Assembly (NCBI GenBank): GCA_964019165.1
Contig: OZ025268.1
Coordinates: forward strand, 20,004,274-20,068,273
Reading direction: 5' to 3'
DNA length: 64,000 nt
DNA from: Mastigias papua
Lineage: Eukaryota; Cnidaria; Scyphozoa; Rhizostomeae; Mastigiidae
Shown here: in pieces, positions 1-23,757 of the stretch
Numbering within the stretch: position 1 is the stretch's first letter
Layout: each line of letters starts with the position of its first letter
Position numbers and translations under genes: made by a program
The notes under the pieces: model-generated
Databases searched by the model: none
What the model was told of the DNA's origin: nothing
Seen by the model: only the letters and a program-made list of their open reading frames with translations

Positions 1-415
1 GTGAGAAAGATTCGTCCACGGCCGCGCTGGTGGTGTCTAAGGTGAGAAGACCAATGGTTAAATGTGAGGATGGCTCAGTATGTCCAGGGACAGAAACGTG
101 CTGTAAACTTGCTTCTGGAGGATATGGTTGCTGTCCATATGAAGAGGCTGTGTGCTGCAGTGATGGATTACATTGTTGTCCACACGGAACAACTTGTGAC
201 GTAGCAAAAGGTACATGTGTTCGCAGTGAGAAAGATTCGTCCACGGTCGCGCTGGTGGTGTCTAAGGTGAGAAGACCAATGGTTAAATGTGAGGATGGCT
301 CAGTATGTCCAGGGACAGAAACGTGCTGTAAACTTGCTTCTGGAGGATATGGTTGCTGTCCATATGAAGAGGCTGTGTGCTGCAGTGATGGATTACATTG
401 TTGTCCACACAGAAC
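1..415 (+). repeat. 225-bp tandem duplication of a granulin module
   Basis: Bases 1-190 and 226-415 differ at only two positions, at a spacing of 225 bp (75 codons). Beyond about base 190 of each unit the copies diverge sharply. The window begins inside the array, so more units may lie upstream. This is recent in-frame module duplication or gene conversion within the coding exon. Confidence 0.93.
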
Positions 416-3400
416 AAAGTGTGATGTAAGAAGTGGTACCTGCATTCCTGGTTATGATATGCAACCTCATAGTGTTAAGCTGCTTACTCTATCACTTGTA
501 ACTTGCCCTGATGAATTTAGCTTGTGTCCTGATAATTGGACTTGTTGCAAGCTTCCAAGTGGTGGATATGGGTGTTGCCAGTACAAGAATGCAACTTGCT
601 GTGAGGATCATTTGCATTGCTGCCCATCCGGTTTCAAATGTGTTGATAAGTCACAACAGTGCAGTTCATCTGGAGTGTTGTATCCTATGAAGGCGAAACT
701 TCCGTCATTGAGGAACAAGAATGGTATGGGTGTTAAATGTGATAAGTTTGGTTCATGTCCGACTGGTTATACTTGCTGTAAGACATCTTCTGGGAGGTAT
801 GGTTGCTGTCCATTCGTAAATGCAACCTGCTGTCAGGATATGTTGCACTGTTGCCCTCAAGGAACAACTTGTGACTTAGCCTCATTGACATGCCAAGCTA
901 GTTCTGTGATGATGGCTCATGATAACCCTGGAAAGGTTTCAGTGGGAGATGTCATATGTCCAGATGATATAAGCTCATGCCCAACTGGATACACCTGTTG
1001 CAAGCTAAGTTCTGGTGATTATGGATGCTGTCCCCTACGGCATGCAGTTTGCTGCAAGGATGGTGTTCATTGTTGTCCTGAGGGAACCACCTGTGATTTG
1101 ACAACACAGACATGTATTAGTGGAGCACATCGAGTGGCAATGCACAGGAAGCTGAAGTCATTCAGGCTAGCTCAAAAGAGGCTCACCCATATAGCAAAAA
1201 GTACCAGAAGTTCTAGTGCCAAGTCAGTAATATGCCCTGGTGGTAAAAGTATGTGTAAAGATGGATGGACTTGCTGCCTAATTGATGATCATGACTATGG
1301 ATGCTGCCCATTTGAGAATGCAACTTGCTGCTCTGATAGGAAACACTGCTGTCCTAGTGGATATAGATGTGGACCGTACGGTATGTATCACTGAATAGTG
1401 TTAAGAAGAGGTTTATATTATGGTATTTTTGCTGCAAATTTCCTACCATTACGATGCCATTGAGTCATATGGGGCCTTGTATTGGAATTTGTATGCTCTT
1501 CTTTAGCCAGTTGCAAAAGCAATGGTAATAGGAAAGATTCAGATACAACTCTAATTTCAACCCATAGTACAGGGGAGGGCAGGGCAGTAATTTTTTCTAA
1601 GGGCCCACATGAAAGCAGAAAATATTGTGGAGGGCCTACCGTAATGCTGAACTGTATTCTACATACTATTGGTTGTTTCTTTATGTACTTGAATAAAGTA
1701 AAACTCCAAAGTAAAGGCAGCTTTAGCCCATGCAAAACAACTTCATTATATTTTTGTCTTTATTTCCAATTACCTGTTACTGGCCGGTTCGAGTCAAAGA
1801 TGGAGCTGTATATATTCCGTGGGCCGTGCAATACCCAGGTCTGCCACCATGAGACGGCCTTTAAGGGACGTCGCAGGTATACTGTATGATGCACATGTAT
1901 GGCACGTGTATGGCTATGTGTTTGTTTGTACAGAATACGTAGTACAGATCACGTGTACAGATGTATAGCTATGTGTTTGTTTTCTACTAACTTTACCAAC
2001 GTTATTATTGTTATTATGTTTGTTTATAATTAAGTCATTTGTACGTTCTTTGTTTGTTTATTGTTGTTTTTGATTCTTTTGCTCTGTTAGTTTCCTAACT
2101 TTGTATATATCTTTGAATAAACTGGGGATTTTGAAAGTGAGCATGCGTTGTTTGAGTCGATTTTTTCTGGCTTAGTAGCGTATACTCGTAAATTAAGAGA
2201 ATACTTAGATCCTCTCTTGGGATTCACCCCCCCCCCCACCTCCCTCCCAGAAATTATCGCATTGCAATAACTCTTGTATGTCGTGCGTAGTGTTTTCAAC
2301 GTATTCGGTGAGTTTTGTTTAATGTTCTGACTTATTTTTGCCATCTGTTAGTAAAGGGAGGGAAACTTTTCTTTGGGCTTGAATGGGGATACTGTTGCCA
2401 TGCTTTATAAGCCGTATTTCTGAAGCTCAAGATATCTTCTATTAACAGAGATTTGTAGTCTTGGTATATTTCTATTTCAGGCTTCTGCACCCGGGGATCA
2501 CTCATAGTCAGAGGCCTATCTTATATGCCAGCGGATAGTCATAGTCAGAGGCCAGTGCCCAGTCGTATTGAACGAACAGACTTTGACGATACCATATGCC
2601 CAGATAAGAAAACGGTTTGCCTGAAAGGGACTAGCTGCTGTCGAAATAAGAATAAATCATTTAGCTGCTGTCCAATTGTTAAAGCGGTTTGTTGTTCGGA
2701 TTTCATCCACTGTTGCCCCGATGGTTGGAAGTGTGACATAGAACAAGGTGTGTTGTTTTCCCGTACATTTTCAGAGGCAGTATCTTACTGTCCTATGATA
2801 TAACACATTTTTGTACAATAGTCATATCATCTAGACTGAAGTTTAGTATTTCTGGAGTTTTTGGCTCATTTTACCTCAAATGTTTCTTAATATTTCTTTT
2901 ACATTTGAACCTGTTGCACCAGCACTGAACTACCACATATTTTATCAAGTCTTGAAAGGAATTTTGCGTTTGGTTTCTATATCACCTTCGCCTGCCTGAG
3001 TCTGCAAACAGATCTTTCATGTGTCCTAGTTTTTAAGAAAGGTGAGGGTTCTGTCCCTCGTGTTTTTTTTGAATAGTAGAGTCGTATAACATTTTAGACT
3101 ATTAGAAATCCCTAAGGTCCCCTCCAGCAAGATTATGGTTTTCAATAAAAGAAGCATTTTGTAGTCTGTAAAAAATCAGCAAGAAATAATAGGTAATTTT
3201 CCTCTTCAAGTATTCTTTGGAGTTTGTCCGTAAATGTGAATTCCATTGGGGCCCCACGTGCTTTCCCATCTTCATTGGGAGGAAAAAAGTGGGGAAAGCT
3301 GTATTTGTGTGTGTAACTGGGAAGATGAGGTCTCGTAAAGTGAAGGTTGGAATTTTTTACCATTACATTAATTTGATGTTTACCTCTGTCATAGGAACGT

Positions 3401-3582
3401 GTCGAAGAAGTGATGATTCAAATATGGCAAGCCCTCTGCTTAAGAAAATCCCAGGAAAATCAGTGAAAAGTAAGGAATATGAAAAGGGCTTTATCGTTTT
3501 CCTTGTGATGTTCTGGGATCTTTGTAAATGTAATGGAAATTTATCAATTGTCATTTTAGAATGTCCGCGCAACTTCGCCTGA
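1..3582 (+). CDS. GRN: Granulin/progranulin precursor, multi-domain, 5' partial
   Basis: Secreted cysteine-rich growth-factor-like precursor. The reading frame is already open at base 1, so the start and signal peptide lie upstream. Exons: <1-1380, 2481-2747, then 3395-3469 and 3560-3582; phases agree at every junction. At least seven granulin modules are visible, each with the family pattern of four central CC pairs, an HCCP motif and a closing CD...TC. Module six is split by intron 1 and module seven by intron 2. The last intron (3470-3559) is 90 nt, a multiple of three without a stop in frame, so retention would still reach the same TGA at 3580-3582. The first two modules are almost identical at DNA level. 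Intron 1 is 1.1 kb and contains a poly-C run near 2227. Family identity is certain; orthology to vertebrate progranulin is inferred. Confidence 0.93.
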
Positions 3583-5197
3583 TCTCAGCTCCATTTTTCT
3601 AGTCTTCAGACTTTCTCACCCGAACTCTTAAGGAAGATCAGCGACTCTTTTGGTTGGGAGTTGTGTAATTTAAAGGGTGTCGACTTTCTAGAAAGTAGTA
3701 CTTCTATAAATGAATTTTTTGCACCAAAATAATGCTCTTCGTCAGATCGCAATTTATTACCTGTTATGAACTATGTGCATTGTGTAAGAATTGTCCTATG
3801 TGATTTTGGGTGTTTATTTTTTTCGGATTTAGCTGTTTCCATCATGGAGTAGTTACCTGGTATTGTTTGACTGATTTTATGTAACCTTTATGGACATATT
3901 CAAAAGGCTAGCCCATAATACCATAATTGTCTATGTATCTTGGAAATAGTTTTATGAGAATGCTCGATTTTGGATTCCACGCAACCAGCTGCGAACTAGC
4001 TGATCGGGTGCTCAGAACAAATTCGTGAATAGTGTGTTCTCATTACAGAATTTCACGGTCGTAAAAAGAGATGAAGACATTTTTTAGCATACTGAAAGTA
4101 CCTTATTCGTCTTACACTCGTGAGAGTATCAAACTTCAGATAATGACCGAAAGGTGAACTGAAATATATACCCAGATGCGGTTAAATAATCACGTGGTTT
4201 TGCCTATAAGCACCCATTTACTCCTAGTCTTGGTATTAGGAATTCATTTTCTCATCTCATATTCGGCCTTTAATGTCCCCCTTTCCTGTACCACTTCAAG
4301 AGAGAATTGAATTGAATGAACTGGTAGCAAATTTAACTGCGACTCCTTGGCAGATAAGCAGCTGCTTTACAATGTTTTTTATCAACTGGCATTTATCTTA
4401 AAGTCGATAAGGCTTTTTTGCTAGTTGGCTCACTTTTATATAACTGAACTGTTTTTCGTGTAAATATGCCCTGAAGTGACTCCATGTGGAACTTGTCTTC
4501 AGATTATTCAAATCGCTTGTGCTTGCTATCAAGGTAGCTTTCCCTCAATGATTCTGCTCTCATGCAAGTTGTTTCTGAGTTCTACTTTGCTTTTGTATTC
4601 TAATATGTGCGATTCACTCCTTTATGTTGGGCTTTGAACAAGTTTGTATATTGCGAGCTTATCTCATCGCATTCTTTTAGTAAGTGTCGGTAGTTTAGAG
4701 CTGTCTAATATTTCTACTTCAACTGAATTTTATCATCATATCTATCCTTTCTTTTTAGTTTATTGTTATACGTTTTCGCTACCTACTCCAGAAATACTAT
4801 CCCACTAGTCATCAATCATTCCAAGAATGATTACGGATCATTATGGATGATTGTGTATGATAATGGATGATTATGATTGTGATTATGGAAGTGTTTTGCC
4901 TTCCTTTTCCTTCCCATAATCATAAGACATGTCTTATTTTAAACCTAAAATCAACAAACTTGATTTTATCTCCCTCTCTATCTAGCCGGTCTCTTTCTTC
5001 TTTTTTGGTTACATAGCTATAGGCTTCGGAGCCTTTCCCAACATATTTTACCAAAAAGAAATGAAAAAGTACACACTTTTTGTCAGAAAACAGTCTATAA
5101 GAATATCCAGAACTCAAGCTTCATCAAGGTTACATTTTTTACTGATTTGAGTGTTTTTTAGAAAGCAAAGCAAATGCGGGTTTGTGTTGTCTGGGAG

Positions 5198-5400
5198 TTA
5201 GTACACTCTGATGCGAGTGGAAACTCATGGGCTATTACAGAGTCAGCTGCAGACTTTTTGCTTTAAGAATATAGTCTATTCGAGTATTAATGCTCAAAAT
5301 CGTTGAAATTTAAGAATAATTTATGAATATTTTTAGGCTCAAAATCAAAAAGTTTTGAGAAATATTGAGGCTCAGTGAAAAAATAGGTATTCTTAAAGAA
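5198..5400 (+). repeat. Dispersed repeat, copy 1
   Basis: Shares an ordered series of blocks with 8612-8815 in the same orientation: a CTCTGATGCGA block, a GAATATAGTCTAT-like block, AAGAATAATTTA, and GAGGC...GTATTCTTA. No coding capacity. The family is unidentified. Confidence 0.65.
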
Positions 5401-5574
5401 AATTGTGTTTGACAGATATATTGTGTTTGATTTTGTTTGACAATTTGACAGTTTGATTGTGTTTGAAAATTGTGTTTGAGAAATATGGCTCTTCTTTATT
5501 ATCCCAAGACCTATTTGTATTCTACCATTCTCCGTACACTTCTGTGACTTGCACGGTACCATCTTTTCTGGAGT

Positions 5575-5667
5575 ATAGCCACCAAATGTTTGAGAGCCCT
5601 GCCGGGTCTATTTTCTCCCAACGTAATTGACCAATTATCACATGGTTCTGAAACATTTGGTGGCTAT
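5575..5667. mobile_element. Small foldback MITE-like element
   Basis: The perfect 17-bp terminal inverted repeat ATAGCCACCAAATGTTT occurs at the left end and as its complement at the right. The core contains an AATTGACCAAT motif. The same left end, a GAGAGCCC block and the core recur at 63529. At 93 bp it is too short to code for anything; it must be mobilised in trans if active. Confidence 0.8.
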
Positions 5668-6432
5668 GATCTTTTCTTGTTACTTGCAAATGAGTAATGC
5701 ACCTCACCCCACGTGGATCATGCACCCAGAAGTATATATGTTTGGGCATATTATGTATGAAGTGCCCTCGCTAGGAGGTTATGCTATCCTTTGTGACGCA
5801 ATGTACATAAACAAAGGATTTTCTTTGTAATAAGAGATTTTTATCCTAGGTCGATCAGTCAGAAAACCTGGTTACAACTACATCAAGTTCAACTGACTGA
5901 AGCAACGACTGGAATCTTACAATTGCTAGAGGTTATAAAGAATTGACAATTGGAACATTTAGTTTACGCAGAATTGGACATTTTCGCTTGCTTTGAACCA
6001 CTAATGATTCAGATGTTCAACAGAAGCTCTAGCAGCTATGTAATTAATTATTGTAGATTTTTTCTTTAGGTTTTTTATTACAGATTTGATAAGATTGTAC
6101 ATGGTTAATTTAGGATGACTGGTGAACAGAGTTGAATTAGATTGAAGGTCTTAAAGTTGATATAAATTGAATTGTAACCATTTATGGAGTTATTGATTCC
6201 ATGGAGGAGGTCGCTATGGTGAAGTTGCCTGCTCCGCAATACCAGTCACCTTGCTGTCAAATTTATTTCCCACATTTATTGTTTTATGATGAAAGGTTAT
6301 ATTTGGTTAAAATGCACAAGAAGATTTGCAGGCGTGGGTCAACGTCTACAGACTCTTTTCTTCTCGGTTGCTTTCGAATTCAGAATACACGAAGAGGTTC
6401 CTTATTTATGCTATGCAGTGTTATTCTGAGCC

Positions 6433-6535
<103 letters not shown>

Positions 6536-8611
6536 TGATTATACCTGAAAGAATGTCTTTAGCTCTCTTTATCGGACAGATTTACAGCCAGATTCTTGTT
6601 TCATTTTTCACAGATCCTGCCTTGAAATCATCTTTTATTTCAGATTCCTTTGAATAGTCCGGCGTGCAATTGGCACATCCTTTGGGAATGCTATAAGTTT
6701 AGGAAATTATTCTTTTGTTATAGGAGTTTATGTTATACGTTATAGTGTGTACAGTTCCAAGGTAATGAAATTTCGTTCACTCGGCTAATAAGATATTACC
6801 GCAATCACAATGATTTCTAACACGACGCAATGCTTGCCTTTGAAATAAAGAATTGTTTTGCATTTAATTTCACTGTTGCTATTCATGATATCTCACCGCT
6901 GTTTACAGAATTTTGTTATGAGTTAGATATGCTACAAGATTTTGCCTTTTATTTCTTGTTCCTCTTTAGAACCCTACACACTTTTCTATCAATATATAGA
7001 AGGAGGGATGAGGAGGTTATTCGAGGAATAAACCCGTCGTTTTAATGGCATATCTTGGTGACTGGAATGCCAGACACTTTATACAAATCTACTTTCCCTT
7101 GCATTAGTGATGTAGAGGATTTATTGGGGGAATTTTCCGCATCCTTTGTATATTTAGATACCTTGGTAGCTTTTTCAGTGATTTACTACGAAAGAAGCTG
7201 TGAATGACATTGAATTTTACAACCCGGAAAAAGGACTTGAATAACGTTCGCTTTTAACACACTGCCGGCTTTTAAGCGCAACTAATGTTTTATTGAACAT
7301 GACTGCGTGTACTTTTCGTCCAACTCTCCCTCCCCCCCCTTGTGCGCAAAGAATGACTCCTATGCAAGACTTTGTGGTACCTACAGCGTGGAAGGAAAGA
7401 CGAGTCTCATATTAATGTGCTCATAGATAAACACGTGTTCGTTTGTTTATATTGCCCAGATCTCCATGCGGTCGCGGCATTCAGTTGCTTATAGTGGCCT
7501 TATCAAATGTACGAGTTGTAGGCTCATTATCTTTTTCAATTTGGCATTCGACTTTGTTCTGGACTTTCTGGGTGATTGCGTACAACACAAGGATAAATTG
7601 ACACGTGGTAGCTCCAGGCACGCACAATCACATTTACCGCGCCTCTATTTATGTCTGTCGATTTCACTTGTCCTAAGAGGCGTTCTTGCAGTGGAAATTC
7701 CAAGAATACTAGCTTGGAATACTCAGTCGCTCGAGAGGGATCAGTCGGTCGGATCTTATACTGTTTTGATCAACCGGATGCATTTCTGGCTAACACGCTG
7801 TTAAACCCGATCAAATATCAATTGTATTCTTCTCAGTCACTCAGCATCACAGAGCTCTCCTGCAAATGATATTACACGTGGCAAACCAGATAAGGCAAGA
7901 ATAATGGTATGTTTGTCTTTTGAGATGTTTGAAGTTTGCTTTGGAATAATTACTAACATGTTGTATGATCGCTTGGCTGCCTGGCAGGTCGGGTTTCCAA
8001 AATGAAGCACGATTTTAAGTGGTTTTCTCGTACTACTATGTTTAGGCTGTTTTGTGAGTGAATTGAACAAAAGTATTTGGAATCCCATTGAAACTTGAGG
8101 TCGACAAGCTATGACTCGTCACTCAATCTATTCATCAAGACTTGCTTAATCAGTAACTATTTTCACATTGTTTGTTATTACATCGGTAACTTTGCTTTTC
8201 CACGATCACTTCTTGAATTTTTAACAGTGAGTCGCTGTAAGTGTTAGTGCATTCCCATAGATTACACAGTTTACTATAGCACTGGATCAAAAGCCAACAC
8301 TTTCTAGTGTAGCGACTGTCTGGGGCGTAAGTTAGGGGGTGTCATATGCCCCAATAATTTCAGCACACAACCCCAGTGTAGGGGATGTTCTATCACTATT
8401 TGATAGAAATACAGCCTGCAAGTTTGCGATTTTATTGTACGCTGTTGGCTCTCATGGGGTTGAATTGGACGCTGTTGGAACCATATATCACAAACACACA
8501 ACCATATCAACTGCCAAAGTTATCGAGAAACGAGATAAAAAGATGCATGTTGCAAATCCTTCACTTCACTTTAGTTGATAAAAAATCCTTTCACTTCACT
8601 CATCAGATCAT

Positions 8612-8815
8612 TACAGTGCACTCTGATGCGACTTAGCAACTCTTTGAGGAGTGTCCGTTACACACGTTTTATATTACGATTTTAGGAATATATATAGTCT
8701 ATACAAGTATTAATCGCTTAAATGTAAGAATAATTTAAGAATAATTGTAGGATCAAATTAGAAACATTTTACGAATGCTGAGGCCCACCAGAAATATATG
8801 TATTCTTATAAAAAG
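8612..8815 (+). repeat. Dispersed repeat, copy 2
   Basis: Partner of 5198-5400, about 3.4 kb downstream in direct orientation, with indels between shared blocks. It ends about 150 bp before the LINE fragment and could be part of the same accumulation of insertions. Confidence 0.65.
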
Positions 8816-8959
8816 AGTGATCCACGGAAGACTTTTTAGCAACTCTTTATAGAACAATTTCTTTTTATACTGCTGTCCAGTTATAGACTTATACAGGCCT
8901 TCCAATGAGTAAATTTAACCCGCGCTATTTAACGCGCTAAGAGTAAAGTTAACGCCCTA

Positions 8960-9568
8960 AGAGGTTTCCTTGGTACTTGGATATGCATCTTTGATAAAGC
9001 TGGCGCAAGCGAATCAAAGGCTACGGCTGGTATGCAAAGGCAGTGAATCAAAGCTAGGAAAACTAAAAGAAAAATACGGGACCATTCATGAACACAATCT
9101 GCGGTTGCTAATGATTGAAATTTTTAAAACAAAAAATAATCTAAATCCAACATTTATGAAGGACATATTTGCTGAAAGAGATGTCCAATATAATTTGAGA
9201 AGTAGGAATCATTTGCAATTGCCGAATGTCAAGACAGCAAAATATGGAATTGAAAACATTCAGTACATAGGTCACCATCTATGGGCCTCATTGCCGCAGG
9301 CGATTAAGGACTCTGGCACACTAGCTAATTTCAAAAAGAAAATAAAAGTATGGAAAGGAAGTACTTGCATCTGCAGATTGTGTAGAGTTTTTATTAATGG
9401 ATTAGGGTATTTATAGTTTTTATTTTCTCTTTTCTCAAAGAAAAAAAAATCTGTAATAGTTTTTCGTTTTTACATAGTTGGCATTAATTAGCTCGTAAGC
9501 TATATATATATATATCTGTATATCTTAGCCAACTTTAAAGAAAGCGTTAATAATAATAATAATAATAA
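8960..9568 (+). mobile_element. 5'-truncated LINE, reverse-transcriptase C-terminal tail
   Basis: The frame 8970-9416 encodes the typical C-terminus of a non-LTR retrotransposon ORF2: an EIFKTKNNLNP segment, YNLRSRNH, KYGIENIQYIG..LWASLP, an FKKKIK stretch and a closing C-x-CRLC motif before the stop. It is followed by a short 3' UTR ending in (TAA)n, typical of these elements. The catalytic reverse transcriptase is missing, so this is a dead 5'-truncated copy. Family assignment is from general recognition of the tail. Confidence 0.88.
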
Positions 9569-10191
9569 AGCGAAATGTCGAGCGCTTGAACTGAAGGCGC
9601 GTGCGTGCGCGATCGCGCGCGTCTCATTGACAGACCTACTTATACCTGCCAACGTTGCTTATATGTATGTACAGTATATACAGCCAATTCAGAATACATT
9701 TCAAATGATAAATATTTGTATTAGCACTATTATTTACTGTACTCTCCTTTGGAGATTCCCATTCTCAATCCCAAGTACTTCTGTGTTTCCTTTTCCTTCC
9801 CTAGTAGAGGTGGCCTACGGCATATATGCTCTTTTACTCTTTTATATGTTATCTTTTCATTCTGTATTGCTGTCTTCAAAGCCTCAAAAAAAGTAGATAT
9901 TTGGAATAGCAGATTGAGATCAGTGGACTGGGTACATTTCGTAAATACCAACATGCCCTCCTGTTAAAGAACCAGGAAAACATTTTCAGTCTTTACTCAA
10001 GTATTTACTCACTTTTATTTGTTAAGGCAGCCGTTAGAGAAAGAATGATTAGACAAACAAAGGATTTTCTTAACTTCACCTTGCTCGTTTTTGCCAATTC
10101 TGTTCTCATAAGAATGATAATCCCTTGAATCACTTGTGGAGGTGCATCTTTCCAGGGAGTAGGTAATCAAGAAACTGTTTCGATTTTGTAG

Positions 10192-20293
<10,102 letters not shown>

Positions 20294-20975
20294 ACTGCCT
20301 TTCTTTACAGATAAATTATCTTTTGTAATGTTGTAAAAATATTCAGTAAGGCAGTAAGGGTTGACTGTAAAAGCGCCCCCCCCCCAAAAAAAGCGCTGCA
20401 GAGGAATTAAGGTACTGCGCTTTGATACGTCGTAGGCCCTAAAGTGGTAATGATCAATACTGATGGTGCGAAAGCGTTTAAGTCGTAAATGGTATGGCGA
20501 TTTCATTGCGACGCAGACTTCTAGTTATCTAGGATTTTGAACGTTGAAGTCAAATATGCAAAACACTTGTCTCATTTTCTGCGTCTTTTGCTTTGGAAAT
20601 TTGATGTAATTAAGCCTTGGCTTATAATGCTTCTCTCTTTCACATCCCAGCGAAGGTTTACAAATTATCCCTTATTGTATTGTTTTACCAGATCATGTCC
20701 TTTGAAAAAGCGTTAATTTTACACAGGAAAACGTGTACGTTTTTAGATGTATACATATAGGATTCAAGAATTGAATTTTTTCGAGTAATAGTGAAGTTCT
20801 TTAGTACCAACAGGCTAGTAATATATAAATATGTATTAGCTAAATGAAAACTATACTTTACACAACTGTAAACATTTTCATGCAAATACACACATACATA
20901 CATACATGCATATATATCTATATATGCCTTAGCCGAATGAAGAGAATGTATGTGTGTGTGTATATACATATACAT

Positions 20976-21245
<270 letters not shown>

Positions 21246-21310
21246 TATATTACACTCGTATATAACATTTATTTGCTGATAAGCATCTTCTATTCTCTGT
21301 GTATATTTAG

Positions 21311-21531
21311 CGTTGGAAGCAGTTTTTCTCAATGTTATTGAAGCAGAATTCCTTTTTTCAAAGTGCAGAGGGGATTTTATTAAAGATGTGTTTGGCAAGT
21401 TATGCAGTGTCTCTGATATTGCGACAAATGATCCTGCAATGGTCCCCTGTATCCGTGGAGCTGAAGGTACACTGGAGCCGGGGGGGGGGGGGAGTTTTCT
21501 GCTCATGTATGGTGGGATTCGATCCAAATAG
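21311..21531 (+). other. Possible alternative 3' exon of the SLC23 gene
   Basis: An acceptor (TATTTAG at 21304-21310) opens an uninterrupted frame to a TAG at 21529-21531. The last SLC23 exon contains a strong internal donor GTAAGT at 20226 whose phase (one base over) fits this acceptor exactly, which would replace the last 22 residues with a different tail of about 73 residues. The tail has no recognised domain and passes a poly-G run. It may be chance or pseudogenic. Confidence 0.25.
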
Positions 21532-22139
21532 AAAGTAGATCTCCTTTTTTTGTGTTAAAGTTCACTCACCTTTAAAAAGTACCATTGCTGGGGTCATCGG
21601 GACCTATCGGAGGTAAATAACCCAAGTTTTTTTCAAAAACGTAGTGCTATAGACTTGTGGAAAAGTCTCATAAACATGTAATGTAAGGGAAGGGTTCTGA
21701 GTTCTTGGTCACCTAGTGCTCAGCATGATCTCATTGCTCTGAAAACGTATGTTTCTATGATTCCACCTGACCTGGCAACAATCTTTATAGAGTAGCAAAG
21801 AGGTCTATTCAATTTTCTCACCAATACTCAAATGATCTTACCTGCCGTTTTCTACCTAGACATGATGCATATCTATATTCAAACAGGGCGTTTCCTACTG
21901 AATAATAGGCGTGCTCCCATATGGACTTGCAATTCATCCCCCAGCAGCTCCTCACTCAAAAATATGCTCCGGCTTCCCTGGAATTTGATATCATATCCAT
22001 GGAACTGAAGCTAGCATGTTCGATTTCGATTCAAGTTTTTTGTACGAGACTTCCCTAGCTGTAATTTTAGTTAATTCGGGGAAGGTACGAAAGATAGTTG
22101 TTAACTGCTGCTAGTCCATGGTGTCTCGCGCCATTCTCT

Positions 22140-23639
22140 CTGGGTTGCCAGATGGTCTGGAAACGAGCAGGCCAAACCAGCTTAAAAAAGTGGCCAAATG
22201 AGCATTTGTCACCCCCCACGTGACAATGATGTCATGCCGCTTCTGATTGGTCAGATCATTTTGGAGGGCAAAACAATATCTCGGCGTAACTTCGACCATA
22301 GACTTAACTTGCTCAAAATCGCATTATTTTGAAAAATTATTTCATTAAAATGCACCCAAATCATATTCTGTCAGGTGACATACAATGCACTAGGATCTCG
22401 TTCGGTTTCCAACCCTGGGAGCTCTGTGCATTCGCAGTTTTATTGCAACTTGGAGCTGCCAAGCCAAGCTCATTTATCCTACATAAAAACAAGATTTATT
22501 TAATGGCTGATCCTAGCTATACAGAAAATCAGTACGGGTCTGCTTCTGCGACCATTAACAAATATCATATCGGCAGTCTCGAGCGTGTACCGTTTGTTTA
22601 CAAGAGTCTGATAGGCCTATCTCAGGAAATCAATCAAATTTCATAAATTAACTTTATTCGTATTTCTCACATCAATTCTCATCATGATCTTATATAAATA
22701 GAAGTTTCTGATCAATGAGGGACACTTACATCCAAAAACATAGGGCTTTATAGCCACCCGAAAGCGATTTCTCCAGGACACGATCTTCCGTACAGACTGA
22801 TAAGAGGATTCCCATAGCTACTTGAAGTCAGTCGATATTTCACTATCTCCGGCTATAGTTTGATGGAATAGGTTATAACTTGAATGACAATAAACGTCTG
22901 AAGCGTAGTACGGGCTTTTTGTTTGTTGGAGAATTCTCTACGGCAACAAAATCTCCAATTTCACTAGTGCCCTAACTACATGATTATCCTTCGATCTCCA
23001 CTGCTAACTTTTGTTTTGCCCTCCAAAGCGGTCTAACCAATCAGCGATGGGTATGATGTCATTGTCACGTGGGGGGTGACAAATGCTCAAAACTAAAATG
23101 ACGTCATGAAGCATCGCTATGCGCATGCGTAGATATACATTAGGAAAACACATCATGAACCTCGAGAGCTGAAAGCAACTGAACAATTATAAAAGATAAA
23201 TAAGAACAAATTTAAAGTTAATAACAAACAAAGCATGAAGCAAAAATAATAAAATTTTGTTATTGTAGAAAACTAACTCGTCCTGTTACATCCTGTTATT
23301 GTAGAAAACTAACTCGTGAATGTCAATTGAATATTTATGGCGCAGTGACCCCTGTAGCTGGTTATTCACAGCTTAACGTTATGTTAAGTGGCAAGTGATG
23401 AATTACATCACACTAACAATACAAAGCCCATGTCATGAAACTGCGAGAATACACTGTTTGAATAAAACTGTTCAAAGGCCAAAAACAAAGTAAAAAAATT
23501 ATTTCGATATATTTGAGAAAACAGGCCAAAAAAGGCCAAATTTTAGTCTCAGGCCAAATGTTATTTTTCAGGCAAATCAACATGAAAAAAGGCCAAAATT
23601 GAGAAAATTGGCCTTAAAAAGGCCAATATGGCAACTCTG
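22140..23639. mobile_element. hAT-like non-autonomous element, 1.5 kb, next to HPRT
   Basis: Ends CTGGGTTGCCAGATGG (left) and the complement of CAGAGTTGCCATATTGG (right). ATTCTCTC lies directly outside both ends (22133-22140 and 23640-23647), giving a perfect 7-8 bp target duplication. Sub-terminal blocks of about 80 bp around a TCACCCCCCACGTGACAATG word at 22196-22275 and 23018-23096 are inverted copies. GGCCAAA words repeat towards the right end. No transposase frame. It stops only 118 bp before the HPRT start codon. Confidence 0.82.
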
Positions 23640-23757
23640 ATTCTCTCAGTTGATGGAAAATCTGTGGAATATTTTACGAAAGAGAGGCTAGGCGCTTTCG
23701 TGCATGTTACTATCTTTGAATCTTAGAAAGGGCTGGACATTTCTATCAATTCTCACC

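Noticed and set aside
7904..7906. ATG followed at once by a GTATGT donor as the first SLC23 exon
   Set aside because: Phase fits but there is no supporting evidence; many such sites occur by chance.
9749..9967. 72-codon frame upstream of SLC23
   Set aside because: No recognisable protein features; overlapping frames on both strands are equally open.
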